Source: Adlercreutzia rubneri (GTDB lineage: Bacteria > Actinomycetota > Coriobacteriia > Coriobacteriales > Eggerthellaceae). Taken from it: a DNA stretch of 64,000 bases. The stretch spans positions 39,957 to 103,956 of the forward strand of contig NZ_WPOO01000008.1 in assembly GCF_009755265.1 (NCBI RefSeq). The letters run 5' to 3'. Shown here one piece after another: positions 8,974-17,772 of this stretch. Position numbers and translations under genes: made by a program. Numbering within the stretch: position 1 is the first letter of the stretch; each line of letters begins with the position of its first letter. Under the pieces are notes generated by a model, which worked only from the letters and a program-made list of their open reading frames with translations, had not been told where the DNA came from and made no database searches.

Positions 8974-9660
8974 TCATTTCAAGAGCGGAATCTCCCCGTC
9001 AAACGTCAGGATCTCAGAGCCGCGCTGCAGAAAGTCGACGACGCCGCAGTGGGTGTGGTAGATGGCGACGCGGATGTCCAGGTCGTGCTCGGCGGCAAGG
9101 CGCGCCAGCTCCGGCGAGGCGGCCAGCTCGGCTGCCGCGGCCCGGGCGTTCGCCACGCTGGCCTCGTAGGGGTCGCGCACGTCGCCCAGGGCCGCGACGA
9201 TGCGCTCGGTGATGGCGGCCACCGGCCCCGCTTCCCCATCGAGGGCCGCCTTGATGGCGCCGCAGTGGGTGTGCCCCAGCACCAGCAGAAGACGGGTGTG
9301 CAAGTGTTCGCAGGCATACACGGCGCTGGCCAGTTCGATGGGCCCCACCACATTGCCCGCCACGCGGATGACGAACAGCTCGCCCAACCCGGTCATGAAG
9401 ACGTGCTCGGGCACCACCCGCGAGTCGGCGCACGTGATGACGCAGGCGAAGGGGCGCTGACCGTTCTCGAACAGGTCGGCAATGCGCTCCTGGGACAGAT
9501 CGCGCTCATGGTCGAGCGCCTCCACGTAGATGCGGTTGCCCTCCACAAGCCGCCGCAGCGCCTCCTCGGCTGGCACATGGGCATCCCCGTCGTAGTCGTC
9601 AGCGGTATAGCCCGCCGTCGTCAATTTCACAGCTTCATCCTCGCTCATACCGTCTCCCAT
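8974..9660 (-). CDS. Beta-class carbonic anhydrase
   Basis: Protein of 228 residues, or 224 from a second in-frame ATG at 9648 that has GGGAGA upstream; the choice is open. Zinc ligands and the catalytic dyad are visible: C77, D79 and R81 in the CADSR motif, then H130 and C133 in GHTHCG. It interconverts CO2 and bicarbonate in the cytoplasm, supplying bicarbonate for carboxylations or carbamoyl phosphate. An N-terminal extension of about 30 residues precedes the fold. It is divergent from the FHA/kinase operon and probably transcribed separately from the reductase genes. Confidence 0.95.
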   Translation of the reverse strand: MGDGMSEDEAVKLTTAGYTADDYDGDAHVPAEEALRRLVEGNRIYVEALDHERDLSQERIADLFENGQRPFACVITCADSRVVPEHVFMTGLGELFVIRVAGNVVGPIELASAVYACEHLHTRLLLVLGHTHCGAIKAALDGEAGPVAAITERIVAALGDVRDPYEASVANARAAAAELAASPELARLAAEHDLDIRVAIYHTHCGVVDFLQRGSEILTFDGEIPLLK

Positions 9661-9688
9661 CTTCCCGCGCGATTCTTTCTGATGGCTC

Positions 9689-9694
9689 TATAAT
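9689..9694 (+). promoter_or_regulatory. -10 box candidate for the FHA/kinase/AAA operon
   Basis: A perfect TATAAT lies 36 bp upstream of the start at 9731, in the 70 bp gap after the divergent carbonic anhydrase gene. No good -35 box is seen at standard spacing, so an activator or an extended -10 may be needed. Confidence 0.45.
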
Positions 9695-9730
9695 GGCCCG
9701 AAGAGAGAATTTGGGCAAAGGGGCACATCC

Positions 9731-11266
9731 ATGAGCGGGCCGAAGACGAGTCAATTGGAAATCGAGCGGATGATCCGGGCGCAGCTTGAGGCGCTGCGCT
9801 CCGACGTGGATCACAGTCGGGCCCGGGCGCGGCGGCGCATCGCGGCGCTCCTGAACGAGCTTCTGAACGAGGCCGAAGGTTGTGCCGAAGCCGAGGAAGC
9901 CGCTGCCTCCCTGCGGCAGCTCGCCGAGGCGGCCCTCGCGCAGCTGACAGCGGAATGCGCTTTTACGCCGGCAACGGCCATGGCGGAATCCGTCGCCCGG
10001 ACCGAGCGCTGCTCGTCGCGAGCCGTAGCCATCGCTGATGCCTTCGAGCGCGAGGCGCACCCCCTGGCCGAACGCATCCAGCGAGCCCGCGCCCAAGCCG
10101 CAGCCGCGTCCGAAGCACGCGACTTCACCGCCGTGCTGGCCAAGGCCGCCAAAGAGAGCGCCACAGCGGCCGCTGTGGAGGCCGCCCGCTCTTTCATGGC
10201 CGATGAGCATTGTCTGCCGTCGGAATCATCGGCCGTCGAAGCCCAGGGCGGATCAAGATCCGCCCCTATGGAGAAGGCTGCTGCAGAGGGGACGGCCATG
10301 CAGGTTGAGCCCGTAGGGGGCAACCTCGGTCGCCCCTCGCCCGCTGCTGTGGACGAAAGCGGGACATTGATCGCCCGCAACCATGTGCAAGAGGTCGCCC
10401 GTCGGGCGCTCGCGCTCATCGCCTCCCCCTGCACCCTACCTGCCGATCGCGCCCTGCTCCTGGAAACGACGCGCGAGCTGGGCCCGCAGGCCGCCGCGCA
10501 GCTGGCGCTTCTGCTCCCCACCATGGAATCGAACGCCGCAGCCATGGCCGATCTTATCGCCCTCATCGAGGACGCCGAGGCCGACCTGCGCGCCCAGAGC
10601 GTCCCCTTCGCGGAAGCGTTCGGCACCTTCGCTACCTTGGAGGAGGCCGTCGGCCGCCTGGAGACGCTGCGGGCCCTCCAGCTTCAAGTCGATCGCAACG
10701 CCTACCTGAAGGCCTGCATCGACACCGTTATGGCACGCCACGGCTACACCATCGCCCGCTCGGTCACTATGGGGCGCGACCTCATGGGCACCCATCGGCT
10801 CTTCGGCCGAGAAGACGCCACCGAGGGGCTGCACGCCTTCGTGTCGGATGCGGGCGACCTCATGCTGCAGGTGGCAGGGCTGCCTGGCGGCATCGAGGCA
10901 GTGGAAGACGGCGAGGTCGTGACCATGGAGGCGGCTCCTGGCGGGGCGCGCACCGAGCGACTCCTCGCCGACCAGCACGACTTCTGCGCCGTCTACGACG
11001 AGATCGCGGAGGATCTGGCCGCCTTCGGCATCACCAACACTGTGCGCTACAAGGCCGCACCCGATACCGCCTTCTGCCGCGAGATGCGAGCCGTCGCAGA
11101 CGTCGAGGCGCGGGCGGGAATGGCGGAGCGCGACGGAATCCGCGCCTCCAACGAATCTCGCGGGCCAGGGCTGACCGAGGTCAGCCCCTACGGAGAAGAT
11201 GCGGCGGCGAGGCGCGAAGCGCGGAAGCGCAGGCGCAGCGGCAACGCGACAAGGGAGATGAGATAG
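9731..11266 (+). CDS. MSGPK-type coiled-coil protein, first gene of FHA/kinase/AAA operon
   Basis: Protein of 511 residues, function unknown. It begins MSGPKTS, an N-terminus I recall in uncharacterised proteins encoded beside FHA and AAA genes (from memory, not checked). Residues about 5-160 are alanine- and glutamate-rich helix with coiled-coil character. A low-complexity linker (about 165-215) leads to a second helical region and a folded C-terminal domain (about 320-470) containing ARHGYTIARS and HDFCAVYDEIAEDL. The last 25 residues are strongly basic. No membrane segment or signal is present. The start follows AAAGGGG. The FHA gene begins two bases after its stop, so they are co-transcribed. 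It may be a substrate or scaffold for the kinase or ATPase. Confidence 0.7.
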   Translation: MSGPKTSQLEIERMIRAQLEALRSDVDHSRARARRRIAALLNELLNEAEGCAEAEEAAASLRQLAEAALAQLTAECAFTPATAMAESVARTERCSSRAVAIADAFEREAHPLAERIQRARAQAAAASEARDFTAVLAKAAKESATAAAVEAARSFMADEHCLPSESSAVEAQGGSRSAPMEKAAAEGTAMQVEPVGGNLGRPSPAAVDESGTLIARNHVQEVARRALALIASPCTLPADRALLLETTRELGPQAAAQLALLLPTMESNAAAMADLIALIEDAEADLRAQSVPFAEAFGTFATLEEAVGRLETLRALQLQVDRNAYLKACIDTVMARHGYTIARSVTMGRDLMGTHRLFGREDATEGLHAFVSDAGDLMLQVAGLPGGIEAVEDGEVVTMEAAPGGARTERLLADQHDFCAVYDEIAEDLAAFGITNTVRYKAAPDTAFCREMRAVADVEARAGMAERDGIRASNESRGPGLTEVSPYGEDAAARREARKRRRSGNATREMR

Positions 11267-11267
11267 C

Positions 11268-11870
11268 ATGCGCCTGTGCTCCTGCGGCTTCGCCAACCCC
11301 GACGATGCGATGCGCTGCGCCGCTTGCGGAGGCGCTTTTTCGCACGAAAGCGCAGGTGATACCCTGCTTTTGGAAGACGTGCGGAGCGGGGAGGTCGTCC
11401 GCATACCGGCCCCAGGCGGCATCCTTGGGCGCGCCGGCGACTTCTCGCCCGACCTCTTCTCGCCGAGGGTGTCCGGCGTCCATGCCGTGGTGGCCGTCGA
11501 CAGCGAAGGGCGCTGGACCATCGAGCACACGGGCCGCAACGCGTCGGCCGTGGAGCGTGGTGGCGTCTGGTCGGATCTGCGCTGCGGCGCGCCCCAACCG
11601 CTGTTCGGCGGCGAGATGCTGAAGCTGGCCGACATGGTGTTCCGCGTGCAGGTGGGCACCCAGGCGGCCGTGGCGGACGGGGCCGCCGTGGAATCGGACG
11701 CGCAGAACGCTCCCGCCGAAACTGCCTGGTCCGTGCGATGTCCCGTGTGCGGGACCGAATATGCCGTGGAAGGCCCCGAAGGTCGCGTTGCCGCCTGCAC
11801 GTTCTGCAAGGATCCGCTGGATGCCCGGCAGATCGCGCGCGTCGCGGCGCGGGCCATGTCCGGCCGGTAG
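11268..11870 (+). CDS. FHA-domain protein flanked by two zinc ribbons
   Basis: Protein of 200 residues. The N-terminus has C4, C6, C18 and C21 (CSCG and CAACG), a short zinc ribbon. The middle (about residues 38-125) is an FHA fold, with the GR of GILGRAGD and the SxxH of VSGVHAV, the usual phosphothreonine-binding residues. The C-terminal 45 residues hold CPVCG and CTFC, a second zinc ribbon. FHA domains read phosphothreonine, and a Ser/Thr kinase is encoded three genes downstream, so this is probably the reader of that kinase's product. It is cytoplasmic as far as can be seen. Confidence 0.82.
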   Translation: MRLCSCGFANPDDAMRCAACGGAFSHESAGDTLLLEDVRSGEVVRIPAPGGILGRAGDFSPDLFSPRVSGVHAVVAVDSEGRWTIEHTGRNASAVERGGVWSDLRCGAPQPLFGGEMLKLADMVFRVQVGTQAAVADGAAVESDAQNAPAETAWSVRCPVCGTEYAVEGPEGRVAACTFCKDPLDARQIARVAARAMSGR

Positions 11871-11876
11871 GCCGCC

Positions 11877-12551
11877 ATGTTCGTCGACCGCATCTACTTC
11901 CCCGTCACCACCTTAGGTCCCGGCGAGCGCGTCGTCGTGTGGACCTGTGGCTGCACGAAGCGATGCCCCGGCTGCGCCAATCCCGAGCTGTGGGAGACGC
12001 GCCCCGAGGCCGCCATCGAGCCCGCGCGCCTCGCTGCCGTTCTGAACGACCTTGCCGGGCGCACCGGTGCCCATCGCATCACCTTCACCGGCGGCGATCC
12101 GCTGGAACAGGCGCCGGCCCTCGCCTCCGTGCTCGCGGCTATCCGCTCCGCCTTCGACGACATCCTCATCTACACCGGCTACACCTTCGGGGAGCTCACC
12201 GCCATGCCCAAATTACCGAAAGGCCTGCTTCCCCTCCCCTCCTCCCCGCAACCAAGCAGCGGCGGCCTTCCCAACGAAGGAAGCGCCGGGGCCGCCCCCA
12301 GCGCGCACCCGGAGGATGCGCCGCTCATCGACGTGCTCATCGACGGGCCCTATGTCGAGGCGGAAAACGACGGCGTCTGCGCGCTGCGCGGTTCCACCAA
12401 CCAACGGGTCATCGTGCTCAATCCGGCACTGGAAACCCTGTATCACGAGGAGATGCAGAAACCGCGCTCGGTGCAGAACGCGGTGTTCGACGGCCGGGCG
12501 ATATCCATCGGCATCCACGGCCGGCCCCAAACGACCCGCGAGAAGGAGTAG
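11877..12551 (+). CDS. NrdG-like radical SAM (4Fe-4S single-cluster) protein
   Basis: Protein of 224 residues. C26, C30 and C33 form CxxxCxxC, with an additional C24; TGGDPL and the IYTGY motif follow, as in anaerobic ribonucleotide reductase activases and other short radical SAM activases. A proline/serine-rich insert of about 30 residues (about 112-144) interrupts the fold. The C-terminus keeps the LIDGPYV and GSTNQR strands of activases. No glycyl radical enzyme is encoded nearby, so a conventional activase role is doubtful. It starts six bases after the FHA stop and is followed by the AAA gene after four bases. Its target may be a protein of this operon. Confidence 0.8.
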   Translation: MFVDRIYFPVTTLGPGERVVVWTCGCTKRCPGCANPELWETRPEAAIEPARLAAVLNDLAGRTGAHRITFTGGDPLEQAPALASVLAAIRSAFDDILIYTGYTFGELTAMPKLPKGLLPLPSSPQPSSGGLPNEGSAGAAPSAHPEDAPLIDVLIDGPYVEAENDGVCALRGSTNQRVIVLNPALETLYHEEMQKPRSVQNAVFDGRAISIGIHGRPQTTREKE

Positions 12552-12555
12552 CCCC

Positions 12556-14445
12556 GTGAACATGCCTACCTGGCAGCGCGAGCTGGAGAACTTCATCGGC
12601 ATCAAGCCGCTCTTCGTGCTGGAGGGCAACGTGTCCGACCTCTACCCGTGGGACTGCGAAGGGCAGACCCAGTTCCTTCCCCTCGCCCACATCCTGCCGG
12701 AGCTGTTCGCCGCGCCGGACGGCACACGGCCCTACCGGTTCCTCTACGTGGATCCGCTGCGGGGCGTGCACGATCCCCTCGGCACCGGCGAGGTGCGCGC
12801 GCTCGCCCAGGCGGCCCAGCGCGAAGCGGAACGCCTCACCGCCGAGGCCGAGGCCTTGAACCCCGGCGCCGACCCGGCGAGCCGCCAGCAGCCCTTTGCC
12901 GCCAACCGCCTCGTCCACGACTCCCTGCTCGTGCGCGCGGCCCTCTCGCGGCGGCTCGGAGAGGAAGAACCCCGCTCCGTCGCCTGCGTGTTCGACTTCG
13001 CGAGCCGGCTCGCCTCCTCGCCGGAGGACCTCACTCCCGAGGAGAACGCCGTGTTCATGAACCTGCTCCTCGGCGCGAAAGACGCCATTCGCGGGGACGG
13101 CGAGCACGTGAACACCCTCGTCCTTGTCGCCAACAAGGCCACCGACCTGCCCTCCTGGCTTGTGCGCGGCAACCCCGACGTGCGCGTCATCGCACTGCCC
13201 AGCCCCGATCGCCCGGCCCGCGAGGCTTATCTCGACATCGCCTTCCCCGACCTTGCCGCGCCCGAGCTCGACCGTCCTCGCGAGAAACTCGTCGACACCA
13301 CCGACCGCATGCTGCTCACCGAGCTGGACGAGCTGCGGCGTCTGTACGCCCGCGGCGGCACGGCGCCGGAGCATGTCACCGAGCTCGTGGACCTCTACAA
13401 GTACGGCATCCGCGAGAACCGCTGGAGCGCCATGATGGACAAGCTGCGCGACGACCCCGCGGCCGCCCTGCGCCGCCGCGTGAAGGGCCAAGAGCCCGCC
13501 ATCGCCAAGATCGTCTCGGTGCTCAAGCGCTCGGTGCTGGGCTTCTCCGGCATGCAGCACTCATCGGGCACCAAGCCCAAAGGCGTGCTCTTCCTCGCCG
13601 GCCCTACGGGCACGGGCAAGACGGAGATCGTGAAGGCGGTCACCGAGCTTCTGTTCGGCGACGAGCGCAGCTACCTGCGCTTCGACATGTCCGAGTACGC
13701 CGCCGACGCCTCCGACCAGAAGCTCTTCGGAGCCCCGCCGGGCTACGTGGGCTACGAGGCCGGCGGCCAGCTCACCAACGCCGTGCGCGCCAACCCCTTC
13801 TCGGTGCTCCTGTTCGACGAGGTGGAGAAGGCCCATCCCTCCATCATGGACAAGTTCCTTCAAATCCTGGAGGACGGCCGCATGACCGACGGCCAGGGCC
13901 AGACGGTGTACTTCGGCGAGACCCTCATCTTCTTCACGAGCAACGTCGGCATCTCCGAAGAGCTCCTCGACGAGCACGGGCGCACCATCGGCCGCCGCAA
14001 CATCGTGCAGCCCGGCGAGCCCTACGACGTCATCTGCGCCCGGGTCCAGCAGGCCATGGCCACGCACTTCAAGCCCGAGGTCTTGAACCGCATCGGCGAC
14101 AACATCGTCGTGTTCGACTACATCTCGCCTGAGGCCTCGCGCCTCATCCTGGAATCGCAGATCCGAAAGATCAACGGAAACGTGCGGAACCGCTGCGGCA
14201 TCACCGTGGCCGCCGCCCAGGCCACACTCGACCTTCTGGCCGAGCGCGCGCTAGCCCCCGAGGTGCGCGAGAACGGCGGCCGCGGCATCGGCAACCTGGT
14301 GGAGGATGCGTACCTGAACCCGCTGTCCACCTTCATCTTCGACGAAAACGTGGAAGCTGGCGAAGCCGTAGAAGCCGTCGCCAGCGCCGGCGCTGTCACG
14401 TTCCGCAGGGCCGATGAGGGGGCCGGAGCCACTGATGGCTGCTAG
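12556..14445 (+). CDS. ClpB/ClpA-type AAA+ ATPase with degenerate N-terminal domain
   Basis: Protein of 629 residues from a GTG at 12556, chosen because AAGGAG lies seven bases upstream; an ATG at 12562 is the alternative. Residues 1-260 resemble an AAA fold without a Walker A motif. The second half is a canonical Clp D2 module: Walker A GPTGTGKT (349-356), pore loop GYVGY (396-400), Walker B with D421 and E422, sensor FTSN, arginine finger in KPEVLNRI and sensor-2 GGRGI. It should be a hexameric unfoldase or remodelling ATPase. It lacks the ClpB N-domain, middle coiled coil and ClpP-binding loop, so remodelling is more likely than proteolysis. Confidence 0.85.
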   Translation: MNMPTWQRELENFIGIKPLFVLEGNVSDLYPWDCEGQTQFLPLAHILPELFAAPDGTRPYRFLYVDPLRGVHDPLGTGEVRALAQAAQREAERLTAEAEALNPGADPASRQQPFAANRLVHDSLLVRAALSRRLGEEEPRSVACVFDFASRLASSPEDLTPEENAVFMNLLLGAKDAIRGDGEHVNTLVLVANKATDLPSWLVRGNPDVRVIALPSPDRPAREAYLDIAFPDLAAPELDRPREKLVDTTDRMLLTELDELRRLYARGGTAPEHVTELVDLYKYGIRENRWSAMMDKLRDDPAAALRRRVKGQEPAIAKIVSVLKRSVLGFSGMQHSSGTKPKGVLFLAGPTGTGKTEIVKAVTELLFGDERSYLRFDMSEYAADASDQKLFGAPPGYVGYEAGGQLTNAVRANPFSVLLFDEVEKAHPSIMDKFLQILEDGRMTDGQGQTVYFGETLIFFTSNVGISEELLDEHGRTIGRRNIVQPGEPYDVICARVQQAMATHFKPEVLNRIGDNIVVFDYISPEASRLILESQIRKINGNVRNRCGITVAAAQATLDLLAERALAPEVRENGGRGIGNLVEDAYLNPLSTFIFDENVEAGEAVEAVASAGAVTFRRADEGAGATDGC

Positions 14446-17338
14446 CCCGAACATCTCGCGGGAGCCGCGGCAGGACGTGGCACCCACCATCGTGGACGCC
14501 GCTCCCACGCTCGTGGACATCGACTCCACCGCCCCCGTCCTCTCCGGTGCCGACCTTCCCTTCCAAGGCGACGGAGACCGCACCTTCACCCTGCACACCG
14601 CCGACGTCATCGGAGCCGGCGGCCAGGGCACGGTCGTCGCCACCACCGATGAGGAGGGCCGCACCTTCGTCGCTAAGATCGCCTACCAGCCCCACGCCGT
14701 GCGCGACCGCCTCGCACGCCGGGCCGTGCTCGGCTACCTGCGGCGCCTCATGGCCGAACACCCCCTCGGTGAGGAGCACTTCCGCGAGACGCACCTCATG
14801 CCCCTGTACGCCACGGGCCAGATCAGCGACGAGGTGCCGGGGCTCGGCGAGTCCACCTACGATGTGGTCGTCATGCCCCTGTGCGACGACGCCTTCACCC
14901 GCGACGGCGCCTCCTTCGAAGAGCTGCGCGACAGGATCATTCCACAGGCCGCCAGCGCGCTTGCGCACCTGCACGACGAGGGCATTGTGCACCGCGACGT
15001 GAAGCCGAAGAACCTCTATCTTCTAGAAGGCGAGGTGGTGCTCGGCGACTTCGGCATCTCCTCGGTGCTGGAAGAGGGCCGCGATACCGGCGCCACCAAG
15101 GTGGACCGCCGCACGCCGGGCTACTCGCCCCATTCCTCGGTGGTGCAGCGCGAGAACGACTGGTACGCGCTCGGCTACACCATCTGGACGCTGTACAACG
15201 GCGGCCGTCACCCGCACCAGACGCTCATCGACGGCGACGACCTGTCGGCGGTGCTCGCCGGCGGCCGTCCCGTAGCCTTCGAGGCCCGCGCGCCCGAGCA
15301 TGAGACGCTGGGCCAGCTCATCTACGGGCTCACCTACGCCCATCCCCAGGGGCGCCTCGGTTACGAGGACATCCAGCGCTGGCTGGCCGACCCGGACGCG
15401 TTTCGCTACCGCGACCCGCTGGACGCCGCCGCCATGGCGGGGCCAGCGGGCTATCAGTTCGAAGGCAAGGTCTACGAGAGTCGTGCCACCCTGGTCACGG
15501 CGCTGGCGAATAATTGGGAGAAAGCCAAGCGCCACCTGTACACCCACGGGTTGGAAGACTACTTCCGCAAACTCGGCGAGACAGATCTGGCCGTGGCCCT
15601 GAACGACATCACCGACCGCGATCCGGACACGCTGCCCGAGGACGAGAACGGCGACGAGGATCTGGGGCTTTCCCGGGCGCTTACGCTCATCGACCCGGCG
15701 CGCGGCGCTGTCTTCTGGAAGGGCGAGGCCGTCGTGCCCGGGGCCTCCGCCGTAGATGCCCTGTTTGCGCGAGCCTCGGCCACGCCGCTCGGCTTCTACC
15801 GCCTTATCGCCGACGAGGAAGCGGTGCGCGACCTTCTGGGCATCGTGGCCGTGGCCGGCTTTTCGGGCCCGGCCCGCGCCGGACTTAAGTGGCTGCGCGA
15901 GCACGAGGACGCGAATGCGGGCGAGAAGGTGGATCGCGTGCTGGCGGTACTGGAGGCCACGGCGGCCAACAAAAGCGCCGTGCGCTCCTTCGCCGCACGC
16001 TACGGAAGCGACGGCTGGGCGTTCTGGGTGCAGCGGAACCTGAAGGCCTACCACGGACGCACCGGCGCGGGCGATAGGCTTATCCGGGCCGTGGGCTCCG
16101 CGACCGTGAACACCTCGGCACCCCTGGCTGATACCGTCGAGGCCCGCGCGCGCTTGGTTCAGCGTGCCGACGATATGGCCGCCCACACCGAGGGGAGCCC
16201 GCACATCCACCACTTCGGTATTATCCGCGAGAGCGAGACGGTGGTGCCCGCCACAGCCGCCGACTACTTCACCGCCGAGCTGTTCGGGCGCCCCGTGCCC
16301 CGGGGCTTCGCCACCGAGCTCATGGAAACCTCCGCCGCCGATAAGGCCGCCGTGGCCTGGGCCCGCAAGCATCTGCGCAGTGCCCGCAGCGACGCCCTTG
16401 CCGAGGATGCCACCGCGGCTCTGGAGGAGGCCGCCTCCCAGATAGATGCGCTGGCCGATGCCGAGGGCAAGCACGCCCCTGTGGACGGGCTTTCCAAACC
16501 CGCCTTCTTCGGACGGCTCATTCTGGCCGTCGCCTTCGTCCTTCTCGTGTGCTTCGTCACGCCCCGCTTCACCTTCGGAAGCTGGCGGAGCGGCGTCGTG
16601 AATGCCGGCGAGCCGCTTATCACAGCGGCCACGGTGCTCATCTCCCCTACCGGCATGGGAGAAGGCTCGGTGTACCCGGACGCGCTCTGGGACATCTCGG
16701 CCGTGCCCACGGCCACCTTCACCGGAGCGGCGCTCCTCGGTTTTCTGGCGGCGGCCGCCACCGTGCTCGCCCCCAAGTTCGCCAGCGCCGCCTTCGCCAT
16801 CCGCGGCGTGCGCACCCGCGGGCAGACGCGCCGGCGCGCCACGGCCCTGCGCAAGGAGGCGGCCCGCATTGCGGAAGGCGGCGGCGAGGCCGCCTGCTGG
16901 ATCACCGGCAACGAGGAAGGGCCCGTCCCGGTGGCCCGAGACACGAGCGCGTTCATCGCGAAGACCCGGGCGCGCCGGCACCCCGAGGCCACCGCCACGG
17001 CCCTTTCCAAAGGGTTTTTCTGGGGCGGGGCGCTCATCGCGGCGGCCGGCGTCACCATCGTCACCGCCTCGGGACTGGGCTATGGCGCCTGGGCCGACCT
17101 GGCCAGCGAGACCGGTTGGTACTTCCTGCAGGACCAGCTCATCTGGGGTATCGCCTACTGCGGCCTGGCCGCCCTCTCCTTCGCCGTCATCGCCGTCGCG
17201 CGGCGCGAGCATCCCACCATGGTCACGCTGACGCTCCTGACCATCGCCTGCGTCATCCCCTTCCTCGTCCTGTTCGCAGGCACCATCGGCATCTTCATCG
17301 TCGTCCTGTACTTCATCTTCTCCCTCTTCCGCCGCTAG
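14435..17338 (+). CDS. Ser/Thr protein kinase with C-terminal membrane domain
   Basis: Protein of 967 residues from the ATG at 14435, overlapping the AAA gene by 11 bp (an ATG at 14414 is possible). The kinase domain spans about 55-320: glycine loop GAGGQG (60-65), lysine K81, HRD (186-188), DFG (205-207) and a TPGYSP activation segment. All catalytic residues are present, so it should be active. A long helical region (about 330-680) without recognised domains follows. About five membrane segments (about 690-967) place it in the membrane at its C-terminus, unlike PknB-type kinases with one membrane helix and extracellular PASTA repeats. It probably phosphorylates proteins of this operon for recognition by the FHA protein. 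No PP2C phosphatase is nearby. Confidence 0.85.
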   Translation: MAASPNISREPRQDVAPTIVDAAPTLVDIDSTAPVLSGADLPFQGDGDRTFTLHTADVIGAGGQGTVVATTDEEGRTFVAKIAYQPHAVRDRLARRAVLGYLRRLMAEHPLGEEHFRETHLMPLYATGQISDEVPGLGESTYDVVVMPLCDDAFTRDGASFEELRDRIIPQAASALAHLHDEGIVHRDVKPKNLYLLEGEVVLGDFGISSVLEEGRDTGATKVDRRTPGYSPHSSVVQRENDWYALGYTIWTLYNGGRHPHQTLIDGDDLSAVLAGGRPVAFEARAPEHETLGQLIYGLTYAHPQGRLGYEDIQRWLADPDAFRYRDPLDAAAMAGPAGYQFEGKVYESRATLVTALANNWEKAKRHLYTHGLEDYFRKLGETDLAVALNDITDRDPDTLPEDENGDEDLGLSRALTLIDPARGAVFWKGEAVVPGASAVDALFARASATPLGFYRLIADEEAVRDLLGIVAVAGFSGPARAGLKWLREHEDANAGEKVDRVLAVLEATAANKSAVRSFAARYGSDGWAFWVQRNLKAYHGRTGAGDRLIRAVGSATVNTSAPLADTVEARARLVQRADDMAAHTEGSPHIHHFGIIRESETVVPATAADYFTAELFGRPVPRGFATELMETSAADKAAVAWARKHLRSARSDALAEDATAALEEAASQIDALADAEGKHAPVDGLSKPAFFGRLILAVAFVLLVCFVTPRFTFGSWRSGVVNAGEPLITAATVLISPTGMGEGSVYPDALWDISAVPTATFTGAALLGFLAAAATVLAPKFASAAFAIRGVRTRGQTRRRATALRKEAARIAEGGGEAACWITGNEEGPVPVARDTSAFIAKTRARRHPEATATALSKGFFWGGALIAAAGVTIVTASGLGYGAWADLASETGWYFLQDQLIWGIAYCGLAALSFAVIAVARREHPTMVTLTLLTIACVIPFLVLFAGTIGIFIVVLYFIFSLFRR

Positions 17339-17347
17339 GAGCGCCCC

Positions 17348-17758
17348 ATGAGCACCGATACGCCTTCAACCGACACTGCCGACGTAAGCTCCGCCGCCTC
17401 TCTGGCCACCCTGGTGCACCGTCGCCAGAACCTGCAGATCCTCGCCACCTTCGCCGCCCTCGTGGCGCTTGTGCTGCTGCTCAACCTCACGCCGGTGCCG
17501 GGCTGGGTGTGCTCGTTCATCGAGCTGGAGCCCGACGTTCCCGCCGACCTGCTCGGCGAGGCCTACTGGGACGACTGCTTCGGCGGCCCTCTGGGCGATT
17601 TCGCCGCCGGGTCGCTTCCCCGCCCCGAGCATTTGAGCTACGCCCCCGAGGCCGACCAGTTCCTCGCCGAGCTGGAGAAACTCGCCGCCCAAGAAGGGGC
17701 CATCGAAGCTGCGGAGGCCGAGCAGGCAGCTGCCGAGCAGAGCGAAAAGGAGTCTTAG
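17348..17758 (+). CDS. Small single-span membrane protein, last gene of FHA/kinase operon
   Basis: Protein of 136 residues, not recognised. A hydrophilic N-terminus of about 30 residues precedes one membrane helix (about 35-58, containing FAALVALVLLLNL). The rest is acidic, with many glutamates and alanines near the end. It follows the kinase by nine bases behind a GGAG site, so it belongs to the operon and may partner the kinase's membrane domain. The short tail after the helix contains one CSF and one DDCF cysteine but no clear motif. Confidence 0.6.
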   Translation: MSTDTPSTDTADVSSAASLATLVHRRQNLQILATFAALVALVLLLNLTPVPGWVCSFIELEPDVPADLLGEAYWDDCFGGPLGDFAAGSLPRPEHLSYAPEADQFLAELEKLAAQEGAIEAAEAEQAAAEQSEKES

Positions 17759-17772
17759 GAGATTCGCCCTCG

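Noticed and set aside
12052..12555. Upstream extension of the AAA+ gene frame into the radical SAM gene
   Set aside because: The extension is proline/serine-rich and overlaps a real gene in another frame; a GTG at 12556 with a good ribosome-binding site marks the true start.
12648..14132. Arginine-rich plus-strand frame inside the AAA+ gene
   Set aside because: Shifted-frame shadow with no motif; the Walker and pore-loop motifs are in the other frame.
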